A stretch of DNA of 64,000 nucleotides from JACCXG01 sp963785755 (lineage in GTDB: Bacteria; Acidobacteriota; Vicinamibacteria; Vicinamibacterales; 2-12-FULL-66-21). Below the pieces are notes generated by a model that saw only the letters and a list, made by a program, of their open reading frames with translations, did not search any database and was not told the origin of the DNA. The position numbers and the translations under genes are program-made. Location of the stretch: assembly GCA_963785755.1 (NCBI GenBank), contig CAWAXG010000002.1:1-64000 (forward strand). The letters run 5' to 3'. Positions 1 to 8,398 of this stretch are shown here, one piece after another (within the stretch, counting starts at the first letter, position 1; every line of letters starts with the position of its first letter).

Positions 1-377
1 ACCAGCAGCCCCGCCACCGCGGCACATTGGAATCTCCTACAGACGCCTGGCATATGGCTATTCTGCGTTCGTGGCGAACCTTAGGGCCCTCATTCCGTCC
101 GTCAGGATGGACGACCTGAACAAGATGCTGATGACGTTCGCGGCTTACAATGCCGGGCCCGGACGTCTGCGACAGCTCCGGCGCGAGACGGAAACCCAGG
201 GGCCTCAATCCCAACCTCTGGTTCAGCAACGTCGAGCGCGTCGCCTCGGAGCGGATCGGCCGCGAAACGGTCACCTACGTCAGCAACATCTCCGATTCCT
301 ACATCACCTACCGTCTGGTCAGCAATCAGGAGAGTCGACGTGCAGCGGCGAAGGCGGAGCGCGGAAAGCGCAAGTGA
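1..377 (+). pseudogene. Lytic murein transglycosylase, C-terminal fragment (MltF/SLT type), frameshifted
   Basis: This is the C-terminal end of a soluble or membrane lytic transglycosylase, the family that cleaves peptidoglycan glycan strands in the periplasm. The segment MDDLNKMLMTFAAYNAGPGR (from about 107) carries the family's AYNAGP motif. It continues in another frame as LNPNLWFSNVERVASERIG and YVSNISDSYITYRLV, ending at 377. The switch from frame 2 to frame 3 lies in a GGGG run near 200, so one extra G would explain it. The part before about 95 does not read as a clean SLT domain in any frame, so damage may extend further. The gene runs off the left edge. Family assignment is good; whether it is a true pseudogene or an assembly error is open. 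Confidence 0.65.
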
Positions 378-430
378 GATGGCGGACGGCCTGAGCAGTT
401 CTCTGCTTCTCGGGCGGCAGCGGCCGGACC

Positions 431-1255
431 ATGAGGCTGCGACACGCGTTCCTCCAGACCGACCGCTTCGTCGTCGGCCAGACATGGTCCACGTTTTCTG
501 ATCCGGAGGCCGAACCATCGGGATCGACTTCGAGGGCCTGAATGCCATCTCGCTGTTCCGGCAACCGCTGTTTCGTTGGACGCCGAGCGCCACGGGTGCA
601 CGCTACCAGTGGGCCTTTGCCGTCGAGAATCCGCGCCGAATCTCACAGGTGCCGAGGGCCTCAACTTCTCGCCCGACTTCATCGCGAGGCTGAAATACCA
701 GCCGGGGCGAAAACGGGGACTGGCGCTCTACACGGATCACATCCAGGCGTCGCTCCTGGTCAGGCAGTTGCGCGGCGAGGTGTCCGGCCAGTCTGGCGAC
801 GCGCTCATCACGGGCGGCATCGGCGGGAACGTCAGCGGCGTCCTCGTGCCGCGCTGGGCTGCGCACGACCGCATCAAGTTTGCCGTCGACGCTGGATCGG
901 GGATCGGACGGTATATCGCCGACTTGAGCTCACTCGGCGGACAGGATGCGGTGTACGACCCCGTGCAGGTCAGCCTTCGGGCGCTTCCGTCGCGAGCGGG
1001 TACTTCGGGTATGAGCACGCCTGGTCGCGAGTGTTCACGACGGCCGTGACATACGGCGTGGTGAACGTCAGCAACCTCGATATTCAACTGGAGGATGCGT
1101 TCCACCGGACCCAGCGGACTTCGATCAATCTGATGTGGAATCCGGTTCCGTTCGTGGATATCGTCGTCGAGTTCCTGGCCGGCACGCGCGTCGACAAGAA
1201 TGGCCAGCGCGCCTCCTCGAGTCAGATTCAAAGTGGCTGGACGCTCAAGTTCTGA
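431..1255 (+). pseudogene. DcaP-like outer-membrane porin remnant, N-terminus missing, three frameshifts
   Basis: Fragments in three frames join into one DcaP-type trimeric porin. They are MRLRHAFLQTDRFVVGQTWS (431), IGIDFEGLNAISLFRQPLF (517), EGLNFSPDFIARLKYQPG (654 on), KFAVDAGSGIGRYIADLSSL, and GYFGYEHAWSRVF through to the terminal beta-strand WTLKF at 1255. Frame changes fall near 517, 632 and 990, each equivalent to one lost base. The signal peptide and first third of the protein are absent: only 53 bases separate this from the preceding gene's stop. So this is a truncated relic even if the frameshifts are sequencing errors. In the family, the product is an outer-membrane channel for small solutes. 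Confidence 0.65.
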
Positions 1256-1316
1256 CACCCTGCATGAAGGTTACGCCGGGGGCCAAAGCGAGATCGCGAT
1301 AGGCGGTAACCGAAGA

Positions 1317-1407
1317 CGTAGTGCAGGTCACGGTATTTCGTGACCGAATCAGAATCGCAGCGCTCCAGCTTCTTGGAATCAGGACTTTTCGGCGGAAAAG
1401 GCTGAAT
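1317..1407 (+). repeat. Dispersed repeat, copy A, with 7-bp hairpin arms
   Basis: About 91 bases that recur with roughly 75-80% identity at 21144-21236. The core is the inverted repeat GGTCACGGTATTTCGTGACC (1326-1345), identical in both copies. Looser similarity extends about 40 bases upstream. Copy A begins just after the porin relic and ends within ten bases of the first recognisable codon of a truncated sulfatase. It therefore sits at a gene-truncation junction. It is not coding as far as I can see. Confidence 0.6.
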
Positions 1408-1415
1408 GAGTTGGG

Positions 1416-2060
1416 CGCGCGTGGCCGGCATTGCCGAGAACACCATCGTCGTCTGGAACAGTGACAATCCGGCCGGGCGAGCCATGTCGATGGGCGGCTC
1501 GAACGGGCCGTGGCGCGGCCATTTTGGATCCGGCTTCGAGGGCGGCATGCGAACGCCGGCGATCGTGCGCTGGCCAGGCAAGGTGAAAGCCGGCAGCGTG
1601 ACGGACGAGATCTTTTCCGCTATTGACTGGTTCCCGACACTGGCGTCGCTGGCTGGGGAGAAGAACCGCGTCCCCACCGACCGACCTATCGACGGCGTCG
1701 ATGCATCGGCGTTCCTTTTGGGCGACAGCGTGACCACCGGTCGGGATCACGTCATCTACTACGGGTCCGATGCCGGGGTCATGTCGGTCAAATGGAAGAC
1801 GATGAAAGTTGTGTTCCGGTTCAGCGAGAGCACGAGTGGGCCGATCATCAAGCCACAGTGGCCTCTTGTCTTCGACCTCATCGACGACCCGGTCGAGGAG
1901 TGGGATCTGATCGAGAAGCGGCTGGACTGCGGCTGGGTCATCGCCCCGGTATTCCCGGCTGCTTGGGGTGCTCGCGAAGAGTGCAACTCGCTATCCCCAC
2001 ATCAAGCCCGGTGAAGAGTTCACTGGTTACGAACACCAAGCGACAACCGAAACCGTGTAG
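1416..2060 (+). pseudogene. Arylsulfatase C-terminal fragment, frameshifted
   Basis: This is the C-terminal third of an alkaline-phosphatase-superfamily sulfatase. Recognisable pieces are ENTIVVWNSDNPAGRAMS, GGSNGPWRGHFGSGFEGGMR, TPAIVRWPGKVKAGSV, DEIFSAIDWFPTLASLAG and PIDGVDASAFLLG. The catalytic N-terminal half, with the C/S-x-P-x-R formylglycine site and metal ligands, is absent; a repeat sits in its place. One extra C near 1952 shifts the frame, after which SATRYPHIKPGEEFTGYE continues to a TAG at 2058-2060. The relic cannot encode an active sulfatase. An intact formylglycine-generating enzyme is encoded at 38927-40111. Confidence 0.7.
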
Positions 2061-2281
2061 GGAGGGGTCGAGGCATGCGACGAATACCTGCGTTCACGGA
2101 TTCTGATCGCGGGGGCAATAGCTCAACGAGTGAGGAGTTATCTCAATGACCAGTCCTACGGACAGCGCGCGAACCGTCTCACGAGCGACACGGTGGAGAC
2201 GCGCATAGGCGTGCTTCGACGGAAACGTGGACCTTGCCGGATGTCGAGTTGACGCACTAGCACATACAGGAGACAGCGAAC
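2061..2281 (+). other. Intergenic stretch with a possible DUF1254 N-terminal relic
   Basis: No intact gene is seen. One frame reads SYGQRANRLTSDTVETRIGV (about 2151-2213). This resembles the start of DUF1254 proteins, such as the DRVESRLGTLNFTDG segment of the next gene. It may be a decayed duplicate of that gene's 5' end, but the support is weak. The ribosome-binding site of the following gene (AGGAG, about 2270) lies at its right end. Confidence 0.2.
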
Positions 2282-3845
2282 ATGACGACGACGAACACCA
2301 CCATCACCGATATCCCGCCCGGCATCGCCACGCCCGACCGTGTGGAATCGCGCCTGGGCACGCTCAATTTCACGGATGGCGTGCCGGATGCCGCAACGGC
2401 GCAGAAGCTGTTCGACGAATTGGACTACGTCCATGCCGTCCAGGCATTCATCAACGGCTATGCGGCTGTGAACCAACTGGCGCTGCTCAAGGGATTCAGG
2501 GCCGCCGGCGTCAACGACAACGAGGTGCTGGTGACCTCAGGGTTGATGGATGCCAAGTGCCTGTTCCTGACGGCCAATGCCGACACCTACTATCTCTGGT
2601 CCTATCTGGACCTGAGCAAAGGGCCGCTCGTCGTCGAAACGCCGCCGGATACGCTGGGCATCATTGACGACATGTGGTGGAACTGGGTCTCCGATTTCGG
2701 CCTCCCGGGGCCGACCGCGGACTCGGCGGAAAGTATCTGATCCTGCCACCTGGATACACGGGGGACGTGCCCGAGGGCGGCTTCTACGTGCGCCGGTCCA
2801 GAACAAATCACGTCTCCTTCCTCGGCCGTGGGTTCCTCCAGAACAACGATCCCAAGCCGATGGACGAGATCGTCAAGAAGACGCTCAAGATCTATCCATA
2901 CCGGCCTGGCGGCGAAGGGTCGAGCATTGCGAACTACCTGAAGGGACAAGGACGGCTCGGCGCGTTGAGCAAACCGGTCAGCCCCACGTTCGTCGAGGGT
3001 ACCGGGCGAGTCGTGAACACCATTCCTCCCTCGGATTTCAGCTTCTGGGAGATGTTGAATGAGGCCGTGCAGGCGCAGCCGGCCGACGCGATGGATCCGG
3101 AGATCGCGGGTCAGATCGCCGCCATCGGCATCGTGAAAGGAAAGCCCTTTAACCCCGATGCCCGGATGAAAAAGATCCTGACCGAGGCGCTCGCCGTGGG
3201 AAATGCCGTCGGGCGGGCCGTGTCACTGGGTGGCCGGCCGTCAGAGGGTTTTGGTTATTACGGTGCCGAGTCGAACTGGGTGAATGGATTGTTCGTCGGT
3301 GGCTATGAATTCATGACGCCGCCGCCGGAGATCACGAAGGACGGGGTCAAGCCTTATCCAAGTGACGGCGCACGAAAACTCAATGCCCGGCTCTGGATGT
3401 TCTATTCGATCACCGGCATCACGCCGGCCATGTGCATGCAGCCTGGAGAACATCGGTTCTCAGTATCTCGAGAACTTCAGGGACAGCCAGGGCAATCCGT
3501 TCGACGGCAGCAAGACCTATAAGGTCACGCTTCCACCCAAGATTCCTGCCGCGCGGTTCTGGTCCTTGACCGTCTATGACAATCAGACACGATCGATGCT
3601 CGATACGCCGCAACGCTATCCGCGAGCCGGCAGCCAGAGCTATCCGTCGCCCGCCGCCGAACCGAACGCCGATGGCTCTACAACGGTGTACTTCGGTCCC
3701 ACTCAGCCTGACGGGCGTCACACGAGGCAATTGGATCCAGACCATGCCAGGCAAAGGCTGGTTCACGATCATTCGCCTCTACAGCCCGCTCCAGCCGTTT
3801 TTCGACAAGAGCTGGCGTCCGAGCGAGATCGAACTGGTCAAGTGA
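2282..3845 (+). CDS. DUF1254/DUF1214 domain protein, interrupted by three frameshifts
   Basis: This is a full-length DUF1254 plus DUF1214 protein of about 520 residues when the frames are joined. The N-terminal domain reads RVESRLGTLNFTDGVPD and ELDYVHAVQAFINGYAAVNQ, then ANADTYYLWSYLDLSKGPLV. The middle holds KYLILPPGYTGDVPEGGFYV. The C-terminal DUF1214 holds TYKVTLPPKIPAARFWSLT and GNWIQTMPGKGWFTIIRLYS, ending RPSEIELVK. Frame switches lie near 2712, 3445 and 3715. The ATG at 2282 follows AGGAG at a normal distance. The biochemical function of the family is not established. All conserved blocks are present, so these may be assembly indels in a live gene, unlike the truncated neighbours. Confidence 0.7.
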
Positions 3846-3917
3846 GCTGCGTCGAGGTCTTGTGATGATTGCGCGGCAATCAGTCTCGAGGCTCAAGACT
3901 TCCAGAGGGAAAACGCC

Positions 3918-4484
3918 GTGCCTAACGCCACCAGGCTCGAATGGATTGGGAAGTACGCAGCGATCCTGAGCGCCCTCGTCGCCATGGCGGTCGGCATCGG
4001 TCAATACCGGCGAGGCGTGTCGCAAAGCATCAGGGAGCTCGAATGGCGACAGGCCGACATGGCGCGAACGATGATCAGCGGCATGATGAAGAATGAGGGG
4101 TGGCAGGCGATGACGATGCTCGACTGGGAGGAAGGCCGCACCTACGAGATCGCGCCGGGCATGACAGTGCGCATCCTGCCAAAAGATGTCCCGGTGGCCA
4201 TTGAAGCAGCCTTACGAAAGAGCGGGCGCCAGCGCACGGAGACACAGCGATTCATCACTGACAGGTACGACCTTTTTCTGTTCGAGGTGAGTCAGTTGCA
4301 GTCGGCGGTACGCTCGGGCCTGGTGCGAAAAGACGATGTCCAGTTTCCGCTCAATTGGTACGTCGAGAAGCGGCTCTGTCCACACAAGAAACTCCTGCTT
4401 GCGTACATCGCCGAGAACTCCACAGGCGAGTCGAAGCAATTCTTCGAGTCTCTCGATGCCTGGCAGCGATGCTCTTCCAACTGA
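3918..4484 (+). CDS. Hypothetical membrane-anchored protein, 188 aa
   Basis: I do not recognise a characterised family. The start is a GTG at 3918 preceded by AGAGGGAAA. The N-terminus has one hydrophobic segment (about residues 12-28, KYAAILSALVAMAVGIGQY) followed by a basic/acidic linker that looks helical (ELEWRQADMARTM). The rest is soluble and probably cytoplasmic, with a Trp-rich stretch around residues 60-75. The layout, one TM helix and a helical region, resembles small phage- or defence-associated DUF4760-like proteins, but that is only shape similarity. It reads cleanly in one frame among decayed genes. Confidence 0.5.
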   Translation: MPNATRLEWIGKYAAILSALVAMAVGIGQYRRGVSQSIRELEWRQADMARTMISGMMKNEGWQAMTMLDWEEGRTYEIAPGMTVRILPKDVPVAIEAALRKSGRQRTETQRFITDRYDLFLFEVSQLQSAVRSGLVRKDDVQFPLNWYVEKRLCPHKKLLLAYIAENSTGESKQFFESLDAWQRCSSN

Positions 4485-4597
4485 TTTCACTCCTTCATGA
4501 CCCCGTCCCCTCGGAAGATCGCAGGCGATTGGCCTGGGCTTCCGTGAGGATCGTTGGGAGCTCCGATGGAGACCAGATCGCTCCCGGCTAGGAACGA

Positions 4598-4713
4598 TCA
4601 GACTGCGGTCGTCAGTCGCGCCGGTTCTTCCTCGGACTTCAGAAACCTGGAAATCTCATCGATGAACCGCGGCCACGCTGGCTCATGAGAGAGGATGAGG
4701 TGATTCTTGCTCT
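4598..4713 (-). pseudogene. Alpha/beta-hydrolase C-terminal relic, reverse strand
   Basis: Reading the reverse strand gives about 38 residues, ESKNHLILSHEPAWPRFIDE then ISRFLKSEEEPARLTTAV and a stop at 4598. This is the typical C-terminal end of alpha/beta hydrolases often fused to LuxR or cyclase regulators; its first His would be the catalytic-triad His. Everything upstream is missing. At 4713-4717 it is joined head-on to a forward-strand hydrolase that lacks its own N-terminus, so both were broken at the same point. Confidence 0.45.
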
Positions 4714-4716
4714 CGC

Positions 4717-5289
4717 GTCACCGACGTCCTCAACGTGCTGAAGTACGAAGATCTGCGCGACGTTGTCCTCGTCGGGCACAGTTCTTCCGGGGCGGTGATT
4801 ACAGGGGTCGCTGATCGCGTCCCAGCGCAAATCGCGCACGTCGTTTACCTGGATGCCTTCGTGCCTGAAGACGGTCAAGCCGTGCTCGATCTGATTACGC
4901 CCGAGAGGCGACGGATGATGGAGGCATTGGTGAAGACGGAAGGCAACGGGTGGCTCCTGCCGCGCTTTGCGCCGCCGCCGTGGGAAACGATCGTGCGCGA
5001 CATGTGGGGCGTGACCGACGATGACGATGTGCGCTGGATGCTGGACCGCCTGGGGCCGACGCCGTTCGGACATCTGAAAGACCCCGTGCACCGCACGAAT
5101 CCTGCGGCCGAGAAATTGTCGCGCGTCTACATTCGTTGCCGGCAGTTCCCGAACCCGCGCCTCGACCAGCACGCCGAGATGGCCCGGCGCAGCGCGCTGT
5201 GGCGCTATCGGGAGTTGCCGGCCCCCCATCACGTTGCTGTTACCATGCCCGACAAAGTGGCGGATGTGTTGATCGACATCGCGGCTTGA
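4717..5289 (+). pseudogene. Alpha/beta hydrolase lacking its N-terminus
   Basis: The reading frame from VTDVLNVLKYEDLRDVVLVG contains the nucleophile elbow GHSSSG, then VVYLDAFVPEDGQ and a cap-like region, ending with the catalytic His in APHHVAVTMPDKVADVLIDI. Family members of about 235-240 residues have some 60 more N-terminal residues, including the HG oxyanion motif (VLVHGAWHGG type). These are absent because the frame runs straight into a reverse-strand relic at about 4714. An internal ATG at 4735 exists but would give a non-folding protein. The catalytic residues present do not rescue the missing strands, so I call it a relic. Confidence 0.6.
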
Positions 5290-5479
5290 ATTCACGCCGG
5301 CAGAGTCCCGGATCTTCGAGTTGATTGTCGAGGGCCGAACCAGCACCGCGATCGCGGGGGCGCTCGGTATCGCGCCGAGCACCGTCAAAACACATCTTCT
5401 CCGCGTCTTCGACAAAACGGGCCTCCATCGGCAAGCGGACCTGGTGAAGCTCGCCGCCTCTTTGTCTCTGCCGGTTTGA
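5288..5479 (+). pseudogene. LuxR-type helix-turn-helix C-terminal fragment
   Basis: In the frame beginning GAA at 5288 the translation is EFTPAESRIFELIVEGRTST, then AIAGALGIAPSTVKTHLLRV and FDKTGLHRQADLVKLAASL, ending TGA at 5477-5479. This is a textbook GerE/LuxR DNA-binding domain of about 60 residues, including the SxxTVKTHL recognition helix. No start codon or sensor domain precedes it, and it overlaps the stop of the hydrolase relic. It is another C-terminal fragment in this patch of broken genes. Confidence 0.65.
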
Positions 5480-5566
5480 CGGCGGCGTGAGCGACGCGGG
5501 GTGGAGATTTCATCTGCGGTTACGGACCGATCGAGTAGCGGCAATATGTGCCGGTAGAGATCTTCT

Positions 5567-6655
5567 CTAAGAGATCGGATCCACGCCGCTGCGAGCGGGT
5601 TGTGCGCTTTGCCACGGTAAGTATTCCCGCCGGATTTCCGCCAGCCTGGCTTCGATCTGGCGCGCGCGGTCGTGCGCCGGGCCAATCACCTTCGTCGGGA
5701 GATCCTCCAGCAACCGTTCTTTCGTGCTGTAACGATACGGTCCCAGGACCGATTGGCTCATGAGCAGGCCATCAACCATTGGCGGCGTCGGCGCCGATTC
5801 CTGCAACAGGAGCTGGACCGGAAGTGTGATCAAGTCCTTGATGATCACCGTCAATTCCTGCAAGACAGACTGCGCGTCCGTGAGATCCGCGATGACAAAT
5901 CGCGAGAGGTGAGCCAGCGTCGAGAGGGTTCTCGTCGTCTCCTGGGTCGGCAGGGCGGCAAACTCGAACATGATCGGCACCAGCCCGTACCGATTCTTGA
6001 GGTCGTCCCGGATTGAACGCAGGACGTCACCGCCGGTGCCGGTGAACCGGCCAATCAGCAGCACCCCTTTCCTGCCGACCGTGTCGATGACATCCCGGAT
6101 GTTGGGGTTATGAAGCAGCAAGTAGACGAACTGCGCCACCTGCAGGTTGTCGACCGTGATCCGTTCAGGCTGATCGTCTCGCGTAATCCGCAGCCCCGAC
6201 TGGTCTGCGACGTCGCTCAGGTCCAGGTCCCAGGCGGAGGCGCCATATACTCTGCACTGCGAGAATCTCGCCCCCGAGACAATCGTCCCGACGAGCAACG
6301 TGCGCTCAAGGTTCGCGCCGCTGAGATCGGCTCCTGTCAGGTCTGCTCGATCGAGGTTCGCCCGGTGTAGATCGGCGTGACCAAGCCGTGCATCGCGCAG
6401 CCGCGCCAGGCAGAGGTTCGTCCCGACCATCGTCGCGGCGGAGAGCTCGGCGCCGCAGAGGTCCGCTTCATAAAGGAACGCGTGTGTGAAATCGGCACCC
6501 GCCAGGTTCGCCTGGCGCAGGTCAACCCGCTCCAGGACACAAAACCGCAAGTCGGCACCAGAGAGGTCAGGTCGCAGACCGGGATTCTCGTTTCGCCATG
6601 CGTTCCAGGAATCCACTCCTGACCGAAGCCTGGCGAGCTGCTCGAGATTGCCCAT
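5567..6655 (-). CDS. Pentapeptide-repeat protein with C-terminal TIR-like domain
   Basis: The ATG at 6655 is preferred over one 69 bases upstream because GGGGGCGAC precedes it. After a short helix (WNAWRNENPG), about 120 residues are A(D/N)LXX pentapeptide repeats, for example LSGADLRFCVLERVDLRQAN and LTGADLSGANLERTL. These should form a right-handed quadrilateral helix. The C-terminal 150 residues hold KGVLLIGRFTGTGGDVLRSI, LVPIMFEFAALPTQET, LSTLAHLSRFVIADLTDAQS and a QEL motif. That alternating beta/alpha pattern resembles TIR/SEFIR-type domains. No signal peptide or TM segment is seen, so it is probably cytoplasmic. It stands alone between relics and an ankyrin gene. The TIR-like reading is inferred from pattern; no catalytic activity is claimed. 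Confidence 0.7.
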   Translation of the reverse strand: MGNLEQLARLRSGVDSWNAWRNENPGLRPDLSGADLRFCVLERVDLRQANLAGADFTHAFLYEADLCGAELSAATMVGTNLCLARLRDARLGHADLHRANLDRADLTGADLSGANLERTLLVGTIVSGARFSQCRVYGASAWDLDLSDVADQSGLRITRDDQPERITVDNLQVAQFVYLLLHNPNIRDVIDTVGRKGVLLIGRFTGTGGDVLRSIRDDLKNRYGLVPIMFEFAALPTQETTRTLSTLAHLSRFVIADLTDAQSVLQELTVIIKDLITLPVQLLLQESAPTPPMVDGLLMSQSVLGPYRYSTKERLLEDLPTKVIGPAHDRARQIEARLAEIRREYLPWQSAQPARSGVDPIS

Positions 6656-6837
6656 GTCGCCCCCTGACCACCGACCGCTGGAACGGTCCAAGCAGGACCT
6701 GCCGCTCGTCTGTGCCGCGATCACTTGCGGGCTCTTCCAGTATAGCCGTCGCCGGTACGTGCGAATGCAGGGACGACCTAATCCATCAAGGGCAACTGTT
6801 GCTTGCCGCGGTCGGCCGACGATCTCATGAGGACGGC

Positions 6838-6869
6838 TTGACTCTGGAGTGCGCTTCAGGATGCAGACT
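6838..6869 (+). promoter_or_regulatory. MerR-type operator/promoter, degenerate second copy
   Basis: TTGACT (6838) is followed by a dyad GGAGTGCGCTTC in a long spacer and by CAGACT in the -10 position. It closely matches the site at 8359-8390 (same TTGACT, TGCxCTTCAGG, and ACT end), but the -10 is poorer. No mer-like gene follows, only the ankyrin gene 140 bases further on. The 6656-7011 gap holds nothing else that I can recognise. It may be a relic operator left by a lost gene. Confidence 0.4.
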
Positions 6870-7011
6870 GGAACGTGATCGCGTTGCCCGCCCGTGAAAG
6901 ATGAGCAGAGTGCTTGCAGGTCGTAACCGTCATCGGCGGTCCCGCGCCGATCGTTCGAGCGAATTCCGAGGTCATGACTGAGAGCCGTTGAATTTCCGAG
7001 GTTGATAAGAA

Positions 7012-8301
7012 ATGAACGCGTCTGAACCAGAAACTGTAAAGCTCGTTGACGCGGTGAGGGCCGCGTTTGCAGCCAATGACGCCGACCAGGTCCGCGCGAT
7101 CCTGAATCAGCATCCCCAGCTGAAAGCGGCGATCGACCAGCCAGTCGGTCCCTTCGATTCCCCTGCCATCGTCAATGTCCGTAGCCGGGAGATGCTGGAC
7201 GTCTTGCTCGATGCGGGCGCGGACATCAACGTCAGGAGTCGCTGGTGGGCGGGCGGCTTCGGGTTGCTGGACTCGGCGGAACCGGAGCTCGCGGCCTATG
7301 CCATCGAGCGAGGCGCGATTGTCGACGCGCATGCAGCGGCTCGGCTCGGGATGCTCGACCGCCTGCGTGAGCTGGTTTCCAGGGATCCATCTGTCGTGCA
7401 TGCTCGAGGCGGAGACGGTCAGACGCCGCTCCACTTCGCCCGCACGCCGGAGGCGGCCCGGTATCTCCTCGATTGCGGGGCTGACATCGACGCGCGCGAC
7501 GTTGACCATGAATCCACGGCGGCTCAATACATGGTGAAGGAGCGGCAGGACGTTGCTCGCTACTTGATCACGCGGGGCTGTCGCACGGATCTCCTCATGG
7601 CGGCCGCGCTCGGCGACCTCGATCTGGCACGACGGCATCTCGACGCCGATCCTGGCTGCATCCGGATGCGCGTCAACGACGAATTCTTTCCGATGGTCAA
7701 TGAACGAGCTGGTGGAATTATTTACCAGTGGACGTTGGGCTTCCATGTGTCCGCACATCAAGTCGCCAGGAAGTTCGGCCACCATGACCTGTTGACACTG
7801 CTCCTCGAGCGCACGCCCGTGGACGCCAGACTCATCGACGCGTGCTGGATGGCTGACGAGCCGACGGTTCAGACGATTCGGCGCGAGCACCCCGGCACCG
7901 TCCAGAGCCTTTCAGAAGGTGACCGTCGTCAAGTGGCGCACGCCGCCAGGAACAACCAGAGTGCCGTTGTCCGGCTCATGTTGGAATGCGGCTGGCCCGT
8001 GAACGCGACAGGTCAGCATCAAGCGACGCCGCTGCACTGGGCCGCGTTCCACGGCAACGCCGAGATGGCGGAGACGATTCTGCGTTTCAATCCGCCACTC
8101 GAGGCAACCGACGCTGATTTCAATGGCACACCGCTCCGATGGGCGGTCCATGGATCCGAGCACGGATGGTACTGCCGGACGGGTGACTACGGCGCCACCG
8201 TGGTGGCATTGATTCGCGCCGGGGCCAGGCGCCCTGATGCGATCGAGGGTAGTCCTGCCGTGCAGGACGTGCTCCGCGGATTCGCAGCGACTTCGAGCTG
8301 A
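7012..8301 (+). CDS. Ankyrin-repeat protein, 429 aa
   Basis: Ankyrin repeats run through the protein: SREMLDVLLDAGADINVRS, DGQTPLHFARTPEAARYLLD, CGADIDARDVDHEST, HQATPLHWAAFHGNAEMAET and FNGTPLRWAVHGS. Between them are diverged units with the same helix-loop-helix spacing. There is no signal peptide or TM helix, so it is a likely cytoplasmic protein-binding scaffold. It has the general form of acidobacterial ankyrin proteins that count chains of repeats with a short helical N-terminal cap (ETVKLVDAVRAAFAAND). ATG 7012 follows a GATAAGAA stretch rather than a strong Shine-Dalgarno. The partner is unknown. Confidence 0.8.
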   Translation: MNASEPETVKLVDAVRAAFAANDADQVRAILNQHPQLKAAIDQPVGPFDSPAIVNVRSREMLDVLLDAGADINVRSRWWAGGFGLLDSAEPELAAYAIERGAIVDAHAAARLGMLDRLRELVSRDPSVVHARGGDGQTPLHFARTPEAARYLLDCGADIDARDVDHESTAAQYMVKERQDVARYLITRGCRTDLLMAAALGDLDLARRHLDADPGCIRMRVNDEFFPMVNERAGGIIYQWTLGFHVSAHQVARKFGHHDLLTLLLERTPVDARLIDACWMADEPTVQTIRREHPGTVQSLSEGDRRQVAHAARNNQSAVVRLMLECGWPVNATGQHQATPLHWAAFHGNAEMAETILRFNPPLEATDADFNGTPLRWAVHGSEHGWYCRTGDYGATVVALIRAGARRPDAIEGSPAVQDVLRGFAATSS

Positions 8302-8358
8302 CGATTGCCCGACTCGGGCGGAATGCATACCGGCGCGGAGCTCGGCTCAGACTGACGC

Positions 8359-8390
8359 TTGACTCGGAAGTGCACTTCAGGGTTGATACT
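8359..8390 (+). promoter_or_regulatory. MerR-class promoter/operator of the mercury-type operon
   Basis: TTGACT at 8359-8364 and GATACT at 8385-8390 are separated by 20 bases. The spacer contains the perfect palindrome GAAGTGCACTTC (8367-8378). An overlong 19-20-base spacer with a dyad is the hallmark of promoters untwisted by MerR-family activators. The first gene starts at 8399, only eight bases past the -10, so the transcript would be leaderless or nearly so. The MerR gene is second in the operon, implying autoregulation. Confidence 0.7.
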
Positions 8391-8398
8391 CGTGAGCG

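Noticed and set aside
1401..1420. Integron attC-like core GTTGGGC at the end of repeat copy A
   Set aside because: No matching complementary core at the other end, and copy B at 21144-21236 lacks it. No integrase gene is present.
1228..1737. Reverse-strand frames sharing a VTKYRDL peptide at 1228-1737 and 20968-21357
   Set aside because: The shared peptide is only the translation of the dispersed repeat. The rest of the two frames is unrelated and lies antisense to relics or in non-coding DNA.
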